Part shown: in pieces, positions 1-9,335 of the stretch
Numbering within the stretch: the stretch's first letter is position 1
How the letters are laid out: every line of letters begins with the position of its first letter
Assembly (NCBI RefSeq): GCF_012689525.1
Contig: NZ_CP051515.1
Location: 2,604,001-2,668,000 of the forward strand
Direction of reading: 5' to 3'
DNA: 64,000 nucleotides
DNA from: Paraburkholderia aromaticivorans
GTDB lineage: Bacteria; Pseudomonadota; Gammaproteobacteria; Burkholderiales; Burkholderiaceae
The notes under the pieces: model-generated
The model's input: the letters and a program-made list of their open reading frames with translations, nothing else
What the model was told of the DNA's origin: nothing
Database searches by the model: none
Translations under genes and position numbers: made by a program

Positions 1-610
1 GCTGTGAGCGGTTATTTGGACTCACGGCGGAAGCGTCGCGCGTGAGACGCGTGAGCGGCGCGAGGCCGAGCCGCGTCACCGAATAGCTGAGCAACAGCAC
101 GCCAAGACTGCCCAGCGCCGACAGCGCGGCGAGCGCAGAGCCGAACACGCGCATGGTGCGCACATTAGGCGAATAGCTCGCGGCCACCTGCAATTGGACC
201 GCCGGACGCGCGCCGTACGCCGGAATCGTGGCCGTCGAAGTCAACATATCCTGGCCGCCGCCGGCCGGCGTCACGCGCGCATAGCCGCCCGCCCAGCTCG
301 TGACCACCGAGCCGTCGACCGGCGTGCCGTAATGGAAATACGGATCGGTGCTCGACACGGCATACACCGTGCTGCCGTCGTGCGGCGTCATGTCGGTCAG
401 CTTTTCGCGCGCCATGCGCCACTTCTCCGGCGTCACGGCGTGATACACGATGATGCGCGCGATCTGTGTGCGGTCGTCGAGCGACTCGCGCAGATGGTGT
501 TCGAGCTGCGTGCGCAGCACCAGAAAGAGCCCCGTGCCGACCAGCGTGAACACGGACAGCGCGACGAACGCGAACATCAACGCGAGGCGCCGGGCAATCG
601 AGCGGTTCAT
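1..610 (-). CDS. Sensor histidine kinase, heavy-metal/CusS-IrlS type (partial)
   Basis: Only the N-terminal ~203 residues are in the window; the kinase core lies beyond base 1. It starts MNRSIARRLALMFAFVALSV, with a first membrane helix at about residues 8-30, a periplasmic domain to about 165, a second helix at about 170-190 and the start of a HAMP-like segment (LAPLTRLTRD). The ATG overlaps the stop of the response regulator by 4 bases (ATGA), so the two are translationally coupled. It probably senses a periplasmic signal and phosphorylates the neighbouring regulator, which likely controls the efflux operon upstream. Metal as the signal is inferred from family resemblance only. Confidence 0.85.
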   Translation of the reverse strand, partial: MNRSIARRLALMFAFVALSVFTLVGTGLFLVLRTQLEHHLRESLDDRTQIARIIVYHAVTPEKWRMAREKLTDMTPHDGSTVYAVSSTDPYFHYGTPVDGSVVTSWAGGYARVTPAGGGQDMLTSTATIPAYGARPAVQLQVAASYSPNVRTMRVFGSALAALSALGSLGVLLLSYSVTRLGLAPLTRLTRDASAVSPNNRSQ

Positions 611-1293
611 GACTGCTCCGCCTCTTCGCGCACTTCGAGCACGTACCCCATGCCGCGCACGGTATGCAGCAGTTTGGAGGGGAACGGGCCGTCGAGCTTG
701 GCGCGCAATCGTTTGATCGCGGTCTCGACCACGTTGGTATGGCTGTCGAAATTGACGTCCCAGACGAGTTCGGTAATCGCGGTCTTCGACAGAATGTCGC
801 CTTGCCGGCGCGCCAGTACGCTGAGCAGCTGGAATTCTTTGGCGGTGAGATCGAGGCGCACGCCGTCGCGAGTCGCGCGCCGGCCGATCAGATCGACGAA
901 CAGATCGCCGACGGAAATCAGCGTCGATTCCTGCGAACGGGTGCGGCGCGCGAGCGCATGCAGCCGCTCGACCAGTTCGAGGAACGAAAAGGGTTTGGTG
1001 AGGTAATCGTCGGCGCCTTCGCGCAGGCCGCGCACGCGGTCGTTCACATGGTCGCGCGCGGTGAGCATGATGACCGGCGTGGACTTGCGCATACGCAGCG
1101 CCTTCAGCACGCTGAAGCCGTCGCGTTTGGGCAGCATCACGTCGAGGACGATCACGTCGTAATCGAATTCGGTGGCCAGATGCATGCCTTCCTCGCCGTC
1201 GAGCGCGACGTCGACGACCCACCCCTGCTCTGTCAAACCGGAGCGCAGGTAGTCCACCACCTTGTGCTCGTCTTCAACAATCAGCAATTTCAT
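607..1293 (-). CDS. OmpR/PhoB-family response regulator (IrlR/CzcR/CopR-like)
   Basis: A 228-residue two-domain regulator. The receiver has the acidic pocket at E7-D8, phosphoacceptor D51 (VIVLDVMLP), T78 and K100. The C-terminal half is a winged-helix DNA-binding domain (LTAKEFQLLSVLARR, ending TVRGMGYVLE). It lies about 100 bases downstream of the efflux outer-membrane gene and overlaps the kinase by 4 bases. Family knowledge places such pairs as regulators of metal or drug efflux, so control of the adjacent RND operon is the natural inference. All catalytic residues are present. Confidence 0.93.
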   Translation of the reverse strand: MKLLIVEDEHKVVDYLRSGLTEQGWVVDVALDGEEGMHLATEFDYDVIVLDVMLPKRDGFSVLKALRMRKSTPVIMLTARDHVNDRVRGLREGADDYLTKPFSFLELVERLHALARRTRSQESTLISVGDLFVDLIGRRATRDGVRLDLTAKEFQLLSVLARRQGDILSKTAITELVWDVNFDSHTNVVETAIKRLRAKLDGPFPSKLLHTVRGMGYVLEVREEAEQS

Positions 1294-1394
1294 GCGCGTC
1301 CCCTTGTCTGTGCATTATACGAAACGCCTTGCAATCGTCTTGCGCACCGCCGCGTGCTTCTGTTGCCGCCCCTGCTGCTTCATGATCCGGTAGC

Positions 1395-2891
1395 TCACCG
1401 CGCGGGAGCCATCGCCTCCTTCGTGTCGTTGGGCTGCGCGCCCGTGGGCGTATTCGACATATCCGTGCCGACGTCCCAGCCGCCGCCGAGCGCCTTCACG
1501 AGCGAGACCGACAGCGTCATCTGCTGGCCGTGAATCTGCACGTCCTGGCGCTCGCTGGTGAGCAGCGACTGCTGCGCGGTGATCACGTCGAGGTAAGCGA
1601 CGAGGCCGCCCGAATAGCGGTCGTTGGCGAGCGCCAGCAGATGCTGCGCATCGGTGACGGCCTCGCTCGACTGCTTCGCCGCGCCGTCCAGCACGGAGAG
1701 TCCGGTGATGCCGTCCTGCACCTGCTGGAAGGCGGTGAGCACGGTCTGACGGTAGTTCGCCTCGGTGGCCTTGTAGCCTTCGCTCGCGAACTTCACGTTG
1801 GCCGCGCGGCGGCCGCCGTCGAACAGCACCTGGCCGACTGCCGCGCCGAGCGTCCACATCAGCGTCGGCGCGCTCAGCAGACTGGCGAACTGCGTGCTTT
1901 CCCAGCCGATGCTCGGCGCCAGCGTGAGACTCGGAAAAAACGCCGCCTTGGCGACGCCGATCTGCGCATTCGCTGCAGCCATCGCGCGCTCGGCCGAGGC
2001 GACGTCCGGCCGCCGTTGCAAGACATCGCTGGGCACCCCGAGCGGAATCGACGGGACCTGGACCGCGAGCACCTTGGGCTCGATCGAAAACTGCGGCGCG
2101 GGCACGCCAACCAAAGCGGCGATCGCATGTTCGAATTGCGCGCGCTGATTCAGCAGCAGTTGCGCCTGCACGCGCGTCGAGTCGAGCAGCGACTTCTGTT
2201 GCAGCACGTCGAGCCCCGACACCGAACCAAGATCGTGTTCCGTGGTGACGTAGTCGAGCGCCTTCTGCTGCAGTTTCACCGACTGATTCAGCACGTCGAT
2301 CTCGGCGTCGAATTCACGCAGCGAGAAATAGTCGGTGGCGAGATCAGTGGTGAGCACGAGGCGCGCGTTGGCGAGGTCATCGGCCGATTGCTGTGCGGAA
2401 GCCGCCGCGCCTTCCACCTCGCGACGTATCCGGCCAAATAGATCGGTGTCGTAGCTGATGGTGGGGCCGAGCTGCACATTGTTCTGCACCGTCGACGTCG
2501 TAGGCGTGCCGTAATTCGTTTGCGGACGATTCTGCGAAATCCGGAAGCGCGATCCCTGGGCCGCGAAATCGACTTCGGGAATCTGCTGCGCGCGGTTGTT
2601 CGCGAGCGTCGCCCGCGCCTGCTCGTAGTGCGCGCTGGCCGCCACCAGCGTCTGATTCTGCGCAAGCGCCTGCGTTTCCAGCGTGGCAAGCGTCGGATCG
2701 CCGAATGCGCTCCACCAGTCCGGCGCGATCGGCGCATGAGACGGCACGGCCACGCGCCAGTACGAATCGGTTTGCCAGGTGGGCGGCACCTCGGCCTGCG
2801 GCCTTTCGTAATTAGGCCCAACCGTGCACGCGGCCAGCAGCGCCGCACCTGCCAGTGTCGTCAGCGCACGGCATGTGGCCACGTGCTTCAC
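1395..2891 (-). CDS. RND efflux outer-membrane lipoprotein, NodT/OprM family
   Basis: A protein of about 498 residues forming the outer-membrane channel of a tripartite efflux pump. A lipobox (ALLAAC) follows a short signal sequence, then the family start CTVGPNYERP. The rest is the duplicated OEP repeat with long coiled-coil helices. I chose GTG at 2891 because it overlaps the stop of the adaptor gene (GTGA) and directly precedes the signal peptide; the frame stays open further upstream to 4028, but that stretch is antisense-like sequence over the adaptor. Third gene of the efflux operon. Confidence 0.9.
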   Translation of the reverse strand: MKHVATCRALTTLAGAALLAACTVGPNYERPQAEVPPTWQTDSYWRVAVPSHAPIAPDWWSAFGDPTLATLETQALAQNQTLVAASAHYEQARATLANNRAQQIPEVDFAAQGSRFRISQNRPQTNYGTPTTSTVQNNVQLGPTISYDTDLFGRIRREVEGAAASAQQSADDLANARLVLTTDLATDYFSLREFDAEIDVLNQSVKLQQKALDYVTTEHDLGSVSGLDVLQQKSLLDSTRVQAQLLLNQRAQFEHAIAALVGVPAPQFSIEPKVLAVQVPSIPLGVPSDVLQRRPDVASAERAMAAANAQIGVAKAAFFPSLTLAPSIGWESTQFASLLSAPTLMWTLGAAVGQVLFDGGRRAANVKFASEGYKATEANYRQTVLTAFQQVQDGITGLSVLDGAAKQSSEAVTDAQHLLALANDRYSGGLVAYLDVITAQQSLLTSERQDVQIHGQQMTLSVSLVKALGGGWDVGTDMSNTPTGAQPNDTKEAMAPAR

Positions 2892-4111
2892 GACGCCCCC
2901 TTGCCGTTGGTCTGCGGCTGCTTGATCTGCACGTGATCGCCGTCCGCGATCGAATCGCTCGGGTTGATGATGATCTTGTCGTTCGCCTCGATGCCGCTTT
3001 CGATTTCGAGCGACTGCCCGAGGTCCTGCGCGATCACGATCTTGTGCAACTGCACGTTGCCCTTCGCATCGACCACCGCAACCCGCGGGCCTTCGGCGCG
3101 AAACAGCAGTGCGTTGCCCGGCACCATCAATTGCGCGTGCGCGACGGCCGGCACCGCGACCTGGACATAGGCGCCGGGGCGCAGCTTGTCGTCCGGGTTC
3201 GGCAGCGTCACCTCGATCTGCAGCGAACGGGTGGGCACGTCGATCGCGCCGGAAATGTGCGTGATCGTGCCGTGGAATTGCTGGCCCGGCAGTTCGGCCT
3301 GCGTCACCACCACCTTCTGTCCCGCCGACACGTTTTGCGCGTACGCCTGCGGTAACTGCACATAGACGCGCAGCGGGTCCGACTGCGCGAGCGCGAAGAG
3401 CGCGCGGCTGGTGCCGCTGCCCGCGTCGATCAGGTCGCCGACATCCACATTGCGTTGCGTGACCACGCCCGCGAACGGCGCGACGATGCGCTTGAACGAT
3501 TCGAGCTGCTGCAGGCGCTTGACGTTGGCGTCGGCGGCGGCGAGATTGGCCACGTCCTGCGTGTACGTGCTCTGCCGTTCGTCGAGCTCCTGCTGCGAGA
3601 CCGCATCGCGCTGACGCAGTTGCTGCCAACGGTCCAGCGAGCTCCTGGCGAGGCCGAGGCTCGAACTGGTTTGCTGGCGCTGCGCCAAAGCCTGCGCGAG
3701 TTCCTGATCGATCTCCGGCGTATCCAGATCGGCGAGCAGTTGGCCCTGCTTCACGCGCGCGCCGATATCGGCGTACCAGTGCAGCAGATAACCGGTGGAG
3801 CGCGCGTAAATCGGCGATTCGACGAAGCCGCGCAGCGTACCCGGCAGCAAGGTATTGCCGCCGCCTTCGGTCTGGGTCGGACTCACCACGTTCACATACT
3901 GCGTGGCGTTCTGCTTCGTGGTCTCCGCCACCGAACGGTTTTGCATGATGTTCGCGATCACGGTGCGCAAGGCTCCGACGGCCAGCAGCGCCAGCACGAT
4001 CCAGACGGCGATTTTGGCGCGTTTCCATTCGCGATGGCGCGGCGGCAAGGCGTGGCCGCCTTCGGTCTCTCGCGAGGGAATCGCTAGCGATGCATGAGTT
4101 TTTTCGGTCAT
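2888..4111 (-). CDS. RND efflux periplasmic adaptor (HlyD/AcrA family)
   Basis: A 407-residue membrane-fusion protein linking the inner-membrane permease to the outer-membrane channel. One N-terminal membrane helix (about 31-55) is followed by a lipoyl/barrel half-motif (YADIGARVKQGQLLADLD), a coiled-coil hairpin (about 140-215) and the second lipoyl half (IVAPFAGVVTQRNVDVGDLI). The start lies 36 bases after the permease stop, in a region holding a 13-base tandem duplication and two tiny open frames. The stop overlaps the next gene by 4 bases. Confidence 0.92.
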   Translation of the reverse strand: MTEKTHASLAIPSRETEGGHALPPRHREWKRAKIAVWIVLALLAVGALRTVIANIMQNRSVAETTKQNATQYVNVVSPTQTEGGGNTLLPGTLRGFVESPIYARSTGYLLHWYADIGARVKQGQLLADLDTPEIDQELAQALAQRQQTSSSLGLARSSLDRWQQLRQRDAVSQQELDERQSTYTQDVANLAAADANVKRLQQLESFKRIVAPFAGVVTQRNVDVGDLIDAGSGTSRALFALAQSDPLRVYVQLPQAYAQNVSAGQKVVVTQAELPGQQFHGTITHISGAIDVPTRSLQIEVTLPNPDDKLRPGAYVQVAVPAVAHAQLMVPGNALLFRAEGPRVAVVDAKGNVQLHKIVIAQDLGQSLEIESGIEANDKIIINPSDSIADGDHVQIKQPQTNGKGAS

Positions 4112-4134
4112 CTCAGTCAGCCATCTCAGTCAGC
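4109..4134. repeat. 13-bp tandem duplication at adaptor start
   Basis: The unit CATCTCAGTCAGC occurs at 4109-4121 and again at 4122-4134. On the coding (minus) strand this duplicates the start-codon environment. It leaves tiny open frames (ATG at 4140 and 4124, each ended by TGA within a few codons) ahead of the adaptor ATG at 4111. Confidence 0.85.
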
Positions 4135-4146
4135 CGTCATTTAACT

Positions 4147-7100
4147 TTACGCGGGCTTGCCGGCGCCGCCGTGGTCGGGCGCGGGGCCGTCGCCGTGGGA
4201 ACCTGTGTGATTCGCGTCGCCATCGTCACCATCGCCGCGGTGGCGACGCGCGAGGCGGGAGTGAATCGCCGCGAACACCAGCGGCACGAAAAACAGTGTG
4301 GACACGGTGGCGAACAGCAAGCCGCCGATCACCGCGCGGCCGAGCGGCGCATTCTGCTCGGCGCCCTCGCCGAGACCGAGCGCCATCGGAATCATGCCGA
4401 TGATCATCGCGAAGGCGGTCATCAGCACTGGCCTGATCCGGCTTGCACCGGCTTCGAGCGCGGCGGTCAGCGGCGGTGCGCCGGCGGACAGACGCTGACG
4501 CGCGAACGACACCATCAGAATACTGTTGGCGGTGGCCACGCCCATGGTCATGATCGCGCCGGTCAAGGCCGGCACGCTCAGGTGCGTGCCGGTCAGAAAC
4601 AGCATCCACACAATGCCCGCCAACGCCGCGGGCAACGCGCTGACGATGATCAGCGGATCGACCCACGACTGGAAATTCACCACGATCAGCAGGTACACCA
4701 GCACGATCGCCATCGCCACGCCAAGACCGAGACCGAAGAACGAACTGCGCATGGTCTGCACCTGGCCACGCACGGTAATCTGACTGCCGCGCGGCAGCGA
4801 CGCACGCACGTTGTCCACGAGCTTGTCGACCTGATTCGCCACACTGCCCAGGTCGCGCTTCTCGACGCTCACATACAGATCGATCACCGGCCTGATGTTG
4901 TAGTGGTTGACTTCCGCAAACTGCGTCTGCGGCGAGACCCGCACCAGGTTGCCGAGCAACTGCGTCGGACCGTTGGCCACACCGGAGACCGGCGTGCGCA
5001 ACAGTTCATCGATCGACGACACCTGATATTGCGGCGTTTGCACGGCTACGCTGTATTCCACGCCGTTGCGGTTGTTGAACCAGAAACCCGGCGACGTTTG
5101 CGAGCTGCCCGACAACGAAATGAGCACGTTTTGCGCCACGTTACTCGCACTCAGATTGAGCTGTTGAAGCCGCGTGCGATCCATCTGAAGATTGATCGCC
5201 GGTTCATCCAGTTTCTGCTGGATGTGCGTATCCACTGTGCCGGGAATCATGCGCACCTGTTTCAGCAGTTTGCGCGCGACGTCGAAGTTGCCCTCCTGAT
5301 CCGCGCCGGAAATCTGCACGTCCACAGCAGCCGGCAAACCGAAGTTGAGAATCTGCGTGACGATGTCGGCCGGCTGAAAGAAAAACTCGACGCCCGGAAA
5401 ACGCTGCGGCAGGATCGCGCGCAGTTTGTCCATGTAGACCTGCGTCGGCTCGTGGTCTTCATTGAGTGCTACCTGGATCTCGCCGTCAAGCGTGCCGATC
5501 GTGCCCGCGTTGCTGTACGAAAGGTTGATACCGCTATAGGGCAAACCGAGGTTATCGAGAATTGTGCCGAGCTCTTTCTGCGGCACGACCTCGCGGATCA
5601 CATTTTCGACCTGGTCGGCGAGACGCGCGGTTTCCTCGATGCGGGTGCCAGTCGGCGCACGCATATGCAGGCGAATGTCGCCGGCGTCGACGCTCGGGAA
5701 GAAGTCTTCGCCGAGCACGAAAATCAGGCCCATCGAGACGACGCAAAAGCCGAGGAACAGGCTGCCGAACCTGCCACGGCGCACCAGCACGCTGCTCAGA
5801 ATCATGATGTAGCCGGCCCGCATACGCTCGAAACCGCGATCGAAGCGGTGATAGAGGCGCATGAACGGATTCGGCTTCGCGCCCGGCTTCGGCTTGTGCG
5901 CGTGACCCATCAGCAACATCGCGAGAGTAGGCACCAGCGTACGCGACAGAACGTACGAAGCCAGCATCGCAAACACCACGGCTTCGGCGAGCGGCACGAA
6001 CAGGTAACGCGCCACGCCGGTGAGGAAGAACATCGGCACGAACACGATACAAATACATAGCGTCGACACCAGCGCCGGAATCGCGATTTCGCCCGCGCCG
6101 TCGAGAATCGCATCGTGCAGATTCGTGCCCATATGCAGATGCCGTTCGATGTTTTCGATCGTCACCGTGGCGTCGTCCACCAGAATCCCGACCGCCAGCG
6201 CGAGACCGCCGAGCGTCATGATGTTGATGGTCTGCCCGAGCGCGTGCAACGCAATCAGCGAGGACAAGATGGACAGCGGAATCGAAATCGCGATGATGCA
6301 GGTGCTGCGCCAGTTGCCGAGGAACAGCAGGATCATCGCCGCGGTCAGCGCGGCCGCGACCAGTGCCTCGCGCACCACGCCCTGCACCGCTGCTTTCACG
6401 AACAGCGACTGATCGAACAATGCAGTGATTTTCAGATCAGGCGGCAATGCGGCTTGCGCACTCGGCAGCAGCCCCTTCAGCGTATTGACGATGGAGAGCG
6501 TCGACGCACTGCCGTTCTTGAGCACCGACATCAGCACGCCGCGATGCCCGTCCTGCCGCACGATATTGGTCTGCGGCGAGAAACCGTCACGCACGTGCGC
6601 GACTTCACGCAGATAAGTGGTCGCGCCGTTGAGCGTACGCACCGGAATATCGTTGAGCCCTTCCACCGTGGCGGGCGAGCCGTTCATGTTGATCGTGTAT
6701 TCCTTCGTTCCAATCTTCGCCGTGCCGGTCGGCAGAATCAGGTTTTGCGCGTTAAACGCGCTGACCACATCGGAGGGCGTCAGCCCCTTGGCGAGCAACG
6801 CGCGCGTGTTCAGGTCGACCGAGATCAGCCGCGACTTGCCGCCGTACGGATACGGCACGGCCGCGCCGGGAATCGTCACGAGTTGCGGACGCAGGAAGTT
6901 CAGCGCGGTATCGTTGAGCGCCTGCTCGGAGAGCTTCGGGCTCGACAGGCCGAGCTGGATCACCGGAATACTGGACGCCGAGTAGCTGATCACCAGCGGC
7001 GGCGTGGCGCCCGGCGGCATCTGCTTGATCTGCGCCTGTTCGACGGCCACCGTCTGCGCGATCGCGGTCTGGATATTCGCATTCGGCTGCAGGAACACCT

Positions 7101-7377
7101 TCAGGATCGTGATGCCCGCGAGCGACTGCGATTCGATGTGTTCGATGTCGTTGACCGTGGTGGTCAGACTGCGCTCGTTCACCGAGGTGATGCGGTTGGC
7201 CATGTCTTCGGCCGACAAGCCCGTGTAGGTCCAGATGATACTGACCACCGGAATATTGATTTCCGGCAGCACATCGACCGGCGTGGTGAACAGCACGAAT
7301 GGCGTCGCCAGCAAGATCAGAATGGCCATCACGATGAACGTGTATGGCCGTTTAAGCGCAACGTTGACGATCCACAT
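4147..7377 (-). CDS. RND efflux permease (AcrB/MdtB-like)
   Basis: A 1076-residue inner-membrane proton-driven transporter with the duplicated RND topology: one helix, a large periplasmic loop, six helices, repeated. The proton-relay acidic pair is visible in the fourth helix (LAVGILVDDATVTIENI). The C-terminal tail is a long Gly/Asp/His-rich stretch (RHRGDGDDGDANHTGSHGDG), which could be metal-binding or simply low complexity. It is the first gene of the operon with adaptor and channel. Substrate is not evident; CzcA-type signature residues were not clearly recognised, so drug/solvent export is as likely as metal. Confidence 0.93.
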   Translation of the reverse strand: MWIVNVALKRPYTFIVMAILILLATPFVLFTTPVDVLPEINIPVVSIIWTYTGLSAEDMANRITSVNERSLTTTVNDIEHIESQSLAGITILKVFLQPNANIQTAIAQTVAVEQAQIKQMPPGATPPLVISYSASSIPVIQLGLSSPKLSEQALNDTALNFLRPQLVTIPGAAVPYPYGGKSRLISVDLNTRALLAKGLTPSDVVSAFNAQNLILPTGTAKIGTKEYTINMNGSPATVEGLNDIPVRTLNGATTYLREVAHVRDGFSPQTNIVRQDGHRGVLMSVLKNGSASTLSIVNTLKGLLPSAQAALPPDLKITALFDQSLFVKAAVQGVVREALVAAALTAAMILLFLGNWRSTCIIAISIPLSILSSLIALHALGQTINIMTLGGLALAVGILVDDATVTIENIERHLHMGTNLHDAILDGAGEIAIPALVSTLCICIVFVPMFFLTGVARYLFVPLAEAVVFAMLASYVLSRTLVPTLAMLLMGHAHKPKPGAKPNPFMRLYHRFDRGFERMRAGYIMILSSVLVRRGRFGSLFLGFCVVSMGLIFVLGEDFFPSVDAGDIRLHMRAPTGTRIEETARLADQVENVIREVVPQKELGTILDNLGLPYSGINLSYSNAGTIGTLDGEIQVALNEDHEPTQVYMDKLRAILPQRFPGVEFFFQPADIVTQILNFGLPAAVDVQISGADQEGNFDVARKLLKQVRMIPGTVDTHIQQKLDEPAINLQMDRTRLQQLNLSASNVAQNVLISLSGSSQTSPGFWFNNRNGVEYSVAVQTPQYQVSSIDELLRTPVSGVANGPTQLLGNLVRVSPQTQFAEVNHYNIRPVIDLYVSVEKRDLGSVANQVDKLVDNVRASLPRGSQITVRGQVQTMRSSFFGLGLGVAMAIVLVYLLIVVNFQSWVDPLIIVSALPAALAGIVWMLFLTGTHLSVPALTGAIMTMGVATANSILMVSFARQRLSAGAPPLTAALEAGASRIRPVLMTAFAMIIGMIPMALGLGEGAEQNAPLGRAVIGGLLFATVSTLFFVPLVFAAIHSRLARRHRGDGDDGDANHTGSHGDGPAPDHGGAGKPA

Positions 7378-7580
7378 GAAACGCGCCCGAATAAATGCAG
7401 GTAAGGGATGGGTGAATCAGAGCTTATGCTAGATCGATAGCACCAACGCCTGCATGGCGCGAAAATGGCGAAATTGTCAGGAAGGCTAATGTAAGGAAAA
7501 ACGGTGCTTGAACTGCGTGGGAGTTTGCCGGGAAGCAAACGTTGATGAGAGAAGATAGCCGAAATTGAGGTGCTGCTTCA

Positions 7581-7617
7581 ATGCGAAGTCACGCGAGCGC
7601 GTCGCGTGACTTCGCAT
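7581..7617. repeat. Perfect 16-bp inverted repeat, 5-bp loop
   Basis: Arms at 7581-7596 and 7602-7617 are exact reverse complements (ATGCGAAGTCACGCGA). It lies about 200 bases upstream of the RND permease start. No clear T-run follows on either strand, so it may be an operator or RNA hairpin rather than a terminator. A weaker hairpin follows at 7628-7651. Confidence 0.8.
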
Positions 7618-7700
7618 AGATTGTTTTGCGCGAAGCAAATACTTCACGCGCATTTTGAATGCTTAGTCGGTCATTTGGTGAATCGCTGAACCTTCGCTTC

Positions 7701-7728
7701 GAGCAACGAGCAACGAGCAACGAGCAAC
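7701..7728. repeat. 7-bp tandem repeat (GAGCAAC x4)
   Basis: Four exact consecutive copies of GAGCAAC immediately before the terminator hairpin of the VOC gene. This is a short variable-number-type repeat in non-coding DNA. The rest of the gap 7378-7798 holds only the two hairpins and the terminator; I see no gene in it. Confidence 0.9.
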
Positions 7729-7730
7729 AA

Positions 7731-7766
7731 AAAATGCCGGCCAACCTCAACGGTTGACCGGCATTT
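7731..7766 (-). terminator. Intrinsic terminator of the VOC gene
   Basis: AAAATGCCGG and CCGGCATTTT form a 10-bp outer stem, with CAACC/GGTTG inside and one C-A mismatch. A- and T-runs on both sides make it usable in both directions. It starts about 30 bases after the stop of the minus-strand VOC gene. Confidence 0.85.
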
Positions 7767-7798
7767 TCATTGGATAGCGCCGGGTGGTTCCGCCCGCG

Positions 7799-8233
7799 TT
7801 ACTTCGCGAACAACGCCGACATATCCGCAAACGCCTTGAATTCCAGCGCATTGCCCGACGGGTCGAGGAAGAACATGGTGGCCTGCTCGCCGACTTCGCC
7901 CTTGAAGCGCACATGCGGCTCGATGATGAAGTCGATGCCGGCCGCCTGCAGCTTGTCCGCGGCGGCCTGCCATTGCGCCATCGAGAGCACCGCGCCGAAG
8001 TGGCGGACCGGCACCGCATCGCCATCGACCTTGCTGGTATGACGATGGCCGATTTCCTCGGGCGCGAGGTGCGCGACGATCTGATGGCCGTAAAAATTGA
8101 AATCGACCCACGCGTCCGAACTGCGCCCTTCCGGACAGCCCAGCAGTTCGCCGTAGAACTCGCGCGCGGCGGCAAGGCTATGAACAGGAAACGCCAGATG
8201 GAACGGCGGCAACACGGTATCGGCAACGCTCAT
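7799..8233 (-). CDS. VOC (glyoxalase/dioxygenase fold) family protein
   Basis: A protein of about 144 residues with the paired beta-alpha-beta-beta-beta units of the vicinal oxygen chelate fold. Likely metal ligands are the His in PPFHLAFPV, the His in VRHFGAVL and the Glu in NALEFK. The reaction cannot be named; relatives include glyoxalases, dioxygenases and resistance proteins. I chose the ATG at 8233; an in-frame GTG at 8248 would add five residues and neither has a strong ribosome site. It is divergent from a LysR regulator, which may control it. Confidence 0.85.
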   Translation of the reverse strand: MSVADTVLPPFHLAFPVHSLAAAREFYGELLGCPEGRSSDAWVDFNFYGHQIVAHLAPEEIGHRHTSKVDGDAVPVRHFGAVLSMAQWQAAADKLQAAGIDFIIEPHVRFKGEVGEQATMFFLDPSGNALEFKAFADMSALFAK

Positions 8234-8376
8234 GATGGGGAAACTCACTGAATGGAATTAGGTTGAACGTGCAGGCGCCAGAAGCCGCACGCGTGAGGCA
8301 AAGTTTAACCATGACTAAAAATGGTGAAAAACGATATATATTTGATCTGACTATCACCAAATTCGATCAATCGAAC

Positions 8377-9261
8377 ATGCTAAGCGAACTCAAGACTTTC
8401 ATCGCCGTGAGCCAGTACGGCACGTTTTCCGGCGCCGGCGCGCGCATCGGCCTGACGCAATCCGCCGTGAGCGCGCAGATGCAGCGCCTTGAAGAGGAAC
8501 TCGGCTTCGCGCTATTCGACCGCACCGGCCGCTCCGCCACGCTCAACGACGCCGGCCGCGAAACACTCACGCTCGCCGAGGAAATGATGACGCTCTACGC
8601 GCGGCTCTCTGAACGTGGCGCGGTCGCGGCGGAAAGCGGCATGCTGCGGGTGGGCGCCATCGCGTCGGCGCAAGTGTCGTTTCTCGCCGACGCGCTCGCA
8701 CGCTTTCGCGACGACCGCCCCGGCTGGCGCATTCGGGTCGTGCCCGGCGTGTCGCTGGGCTTGCTGGGGCAAGTGGATTCCGGCGAACTGGATCTGGCCG
8801 TCATCATCAAACCGCCCTTCGCGCTGCCGTCCGAACTCGAATGGCGCACGCTTGTCACCGAGCCGTTCGTGCTGCTCGTGCCCAAGGCGCTCGCGCGCGG
8901 CAAGGGCGAGGCGAGGTCCTGGCGCGAATTGCTGCGTAGCGAACCGTTTATCCGCTACGACCGCGCCTCGTTCGGCGGCAGGCTGGTCGACCGGTTTCTG
9001 CGGCGCTCGCGGCTGAACGTGCGCGACGTGATCGAGCTGGACGAACTGCAAGGCATCGTGCAACTGGTCGCGCGCGGCATCGGCGTGGCGCTGCTTCCGA
9101 ATAGCGCGGGACTCGGCAAGTGGCCCGCCGGCGTCGTCGCGCTCGAACTCGGCGAGGCGACGTTTCAGCGGGAGATCGGCCTCGTGCAGCGTCCGCGACA
9201 TAGCCGGCAGGCGGTGGCGGGTGCGCTCGCCGATTGCATCGGCATGGCAGCGGGTGCGTGA
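8377..9261 (+). CDS. LysR-family transcriptional regulator
   Basis: A 294-residue regulator with the N-terminal winged helix-turn-helix (MLSELKTFIAVSQYGTFSGA, then LTQSAVSAQMQRLEEELGFALFDR) and a C-terminal type 2 periplasmic-binding-like effector domain (about 90-290). I chose the ATG at 8377 because it begins the canonical LysR N-terminus; the frame is open further upstream to 8263 but that sequence is not LysR-like. It is divergent from the VOC gene across about 143 bases, the usual arrangement for an autoregulated LysR and its target. Confidence 0.92.
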   Translation: MLSELKTFIAVSQYGTFSGAGARIGLTQSAVSAQMQRLEEELGFALFDRTGRSATLNDAGRETLTLAEEMMTLYARLSERGAVAAESGMLRVGAIASAQVSFLADALARFRDDRPGWRIRVVPGVSLGLLGQVDSGELDLAVIIKPPFALPSELEWRTLVTEPFVLLVPKALARGKGEARSWRELLRSEPFIRYDRASFGGRLVDRFLRRSRLNVRDVIELDELQGIVQLVARGIGVALLPNSAGLGKWPAGVVALELGEATFQREIGLVQRPRHSRQAVAGALADCIGMAAGA

Positions 9262-9280
9262 GCAGAGACGTGAGGGGCCA

Positions 9281-9335
9281 CTTGAACGGCGCTTGGACCG
9301 CACTTGGGCCGCACTTGAGCCGCACTTGAGCCGCC
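9281..9335. repeat. 11-bp tandem repeat, five copies
   Basis: Five consecutive units of form CTTGRRCCGCA (9281-9291, 9292-9302, 9303-9313, 9314-9324, 9325-9335); the last three differ by one or two bases. It lies in the 239-base gap between the LysR and LysE-type genes, which otherwise shows no gene. Confidence 0.88.

Noticed and set aside
1395..4028. One 877-residue open frame through the efflux outer-membrane gene
   Set aside because: The part upstream of 2891 runs over the adaptor gene in another frame and is Arg/Ala-rich; the lipoprotein signal starts at GTG 2891.
4090..6060. Long plus-strand open frame opposite the RND permease
   Set aside because: His/Arg-rich translation without family features; a typical antisense shadow in high-GC DNA.
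7701..7728. GAGCAAC repeats as a CRISPR array
   Set aside because: Units are contiguous with no spacers.
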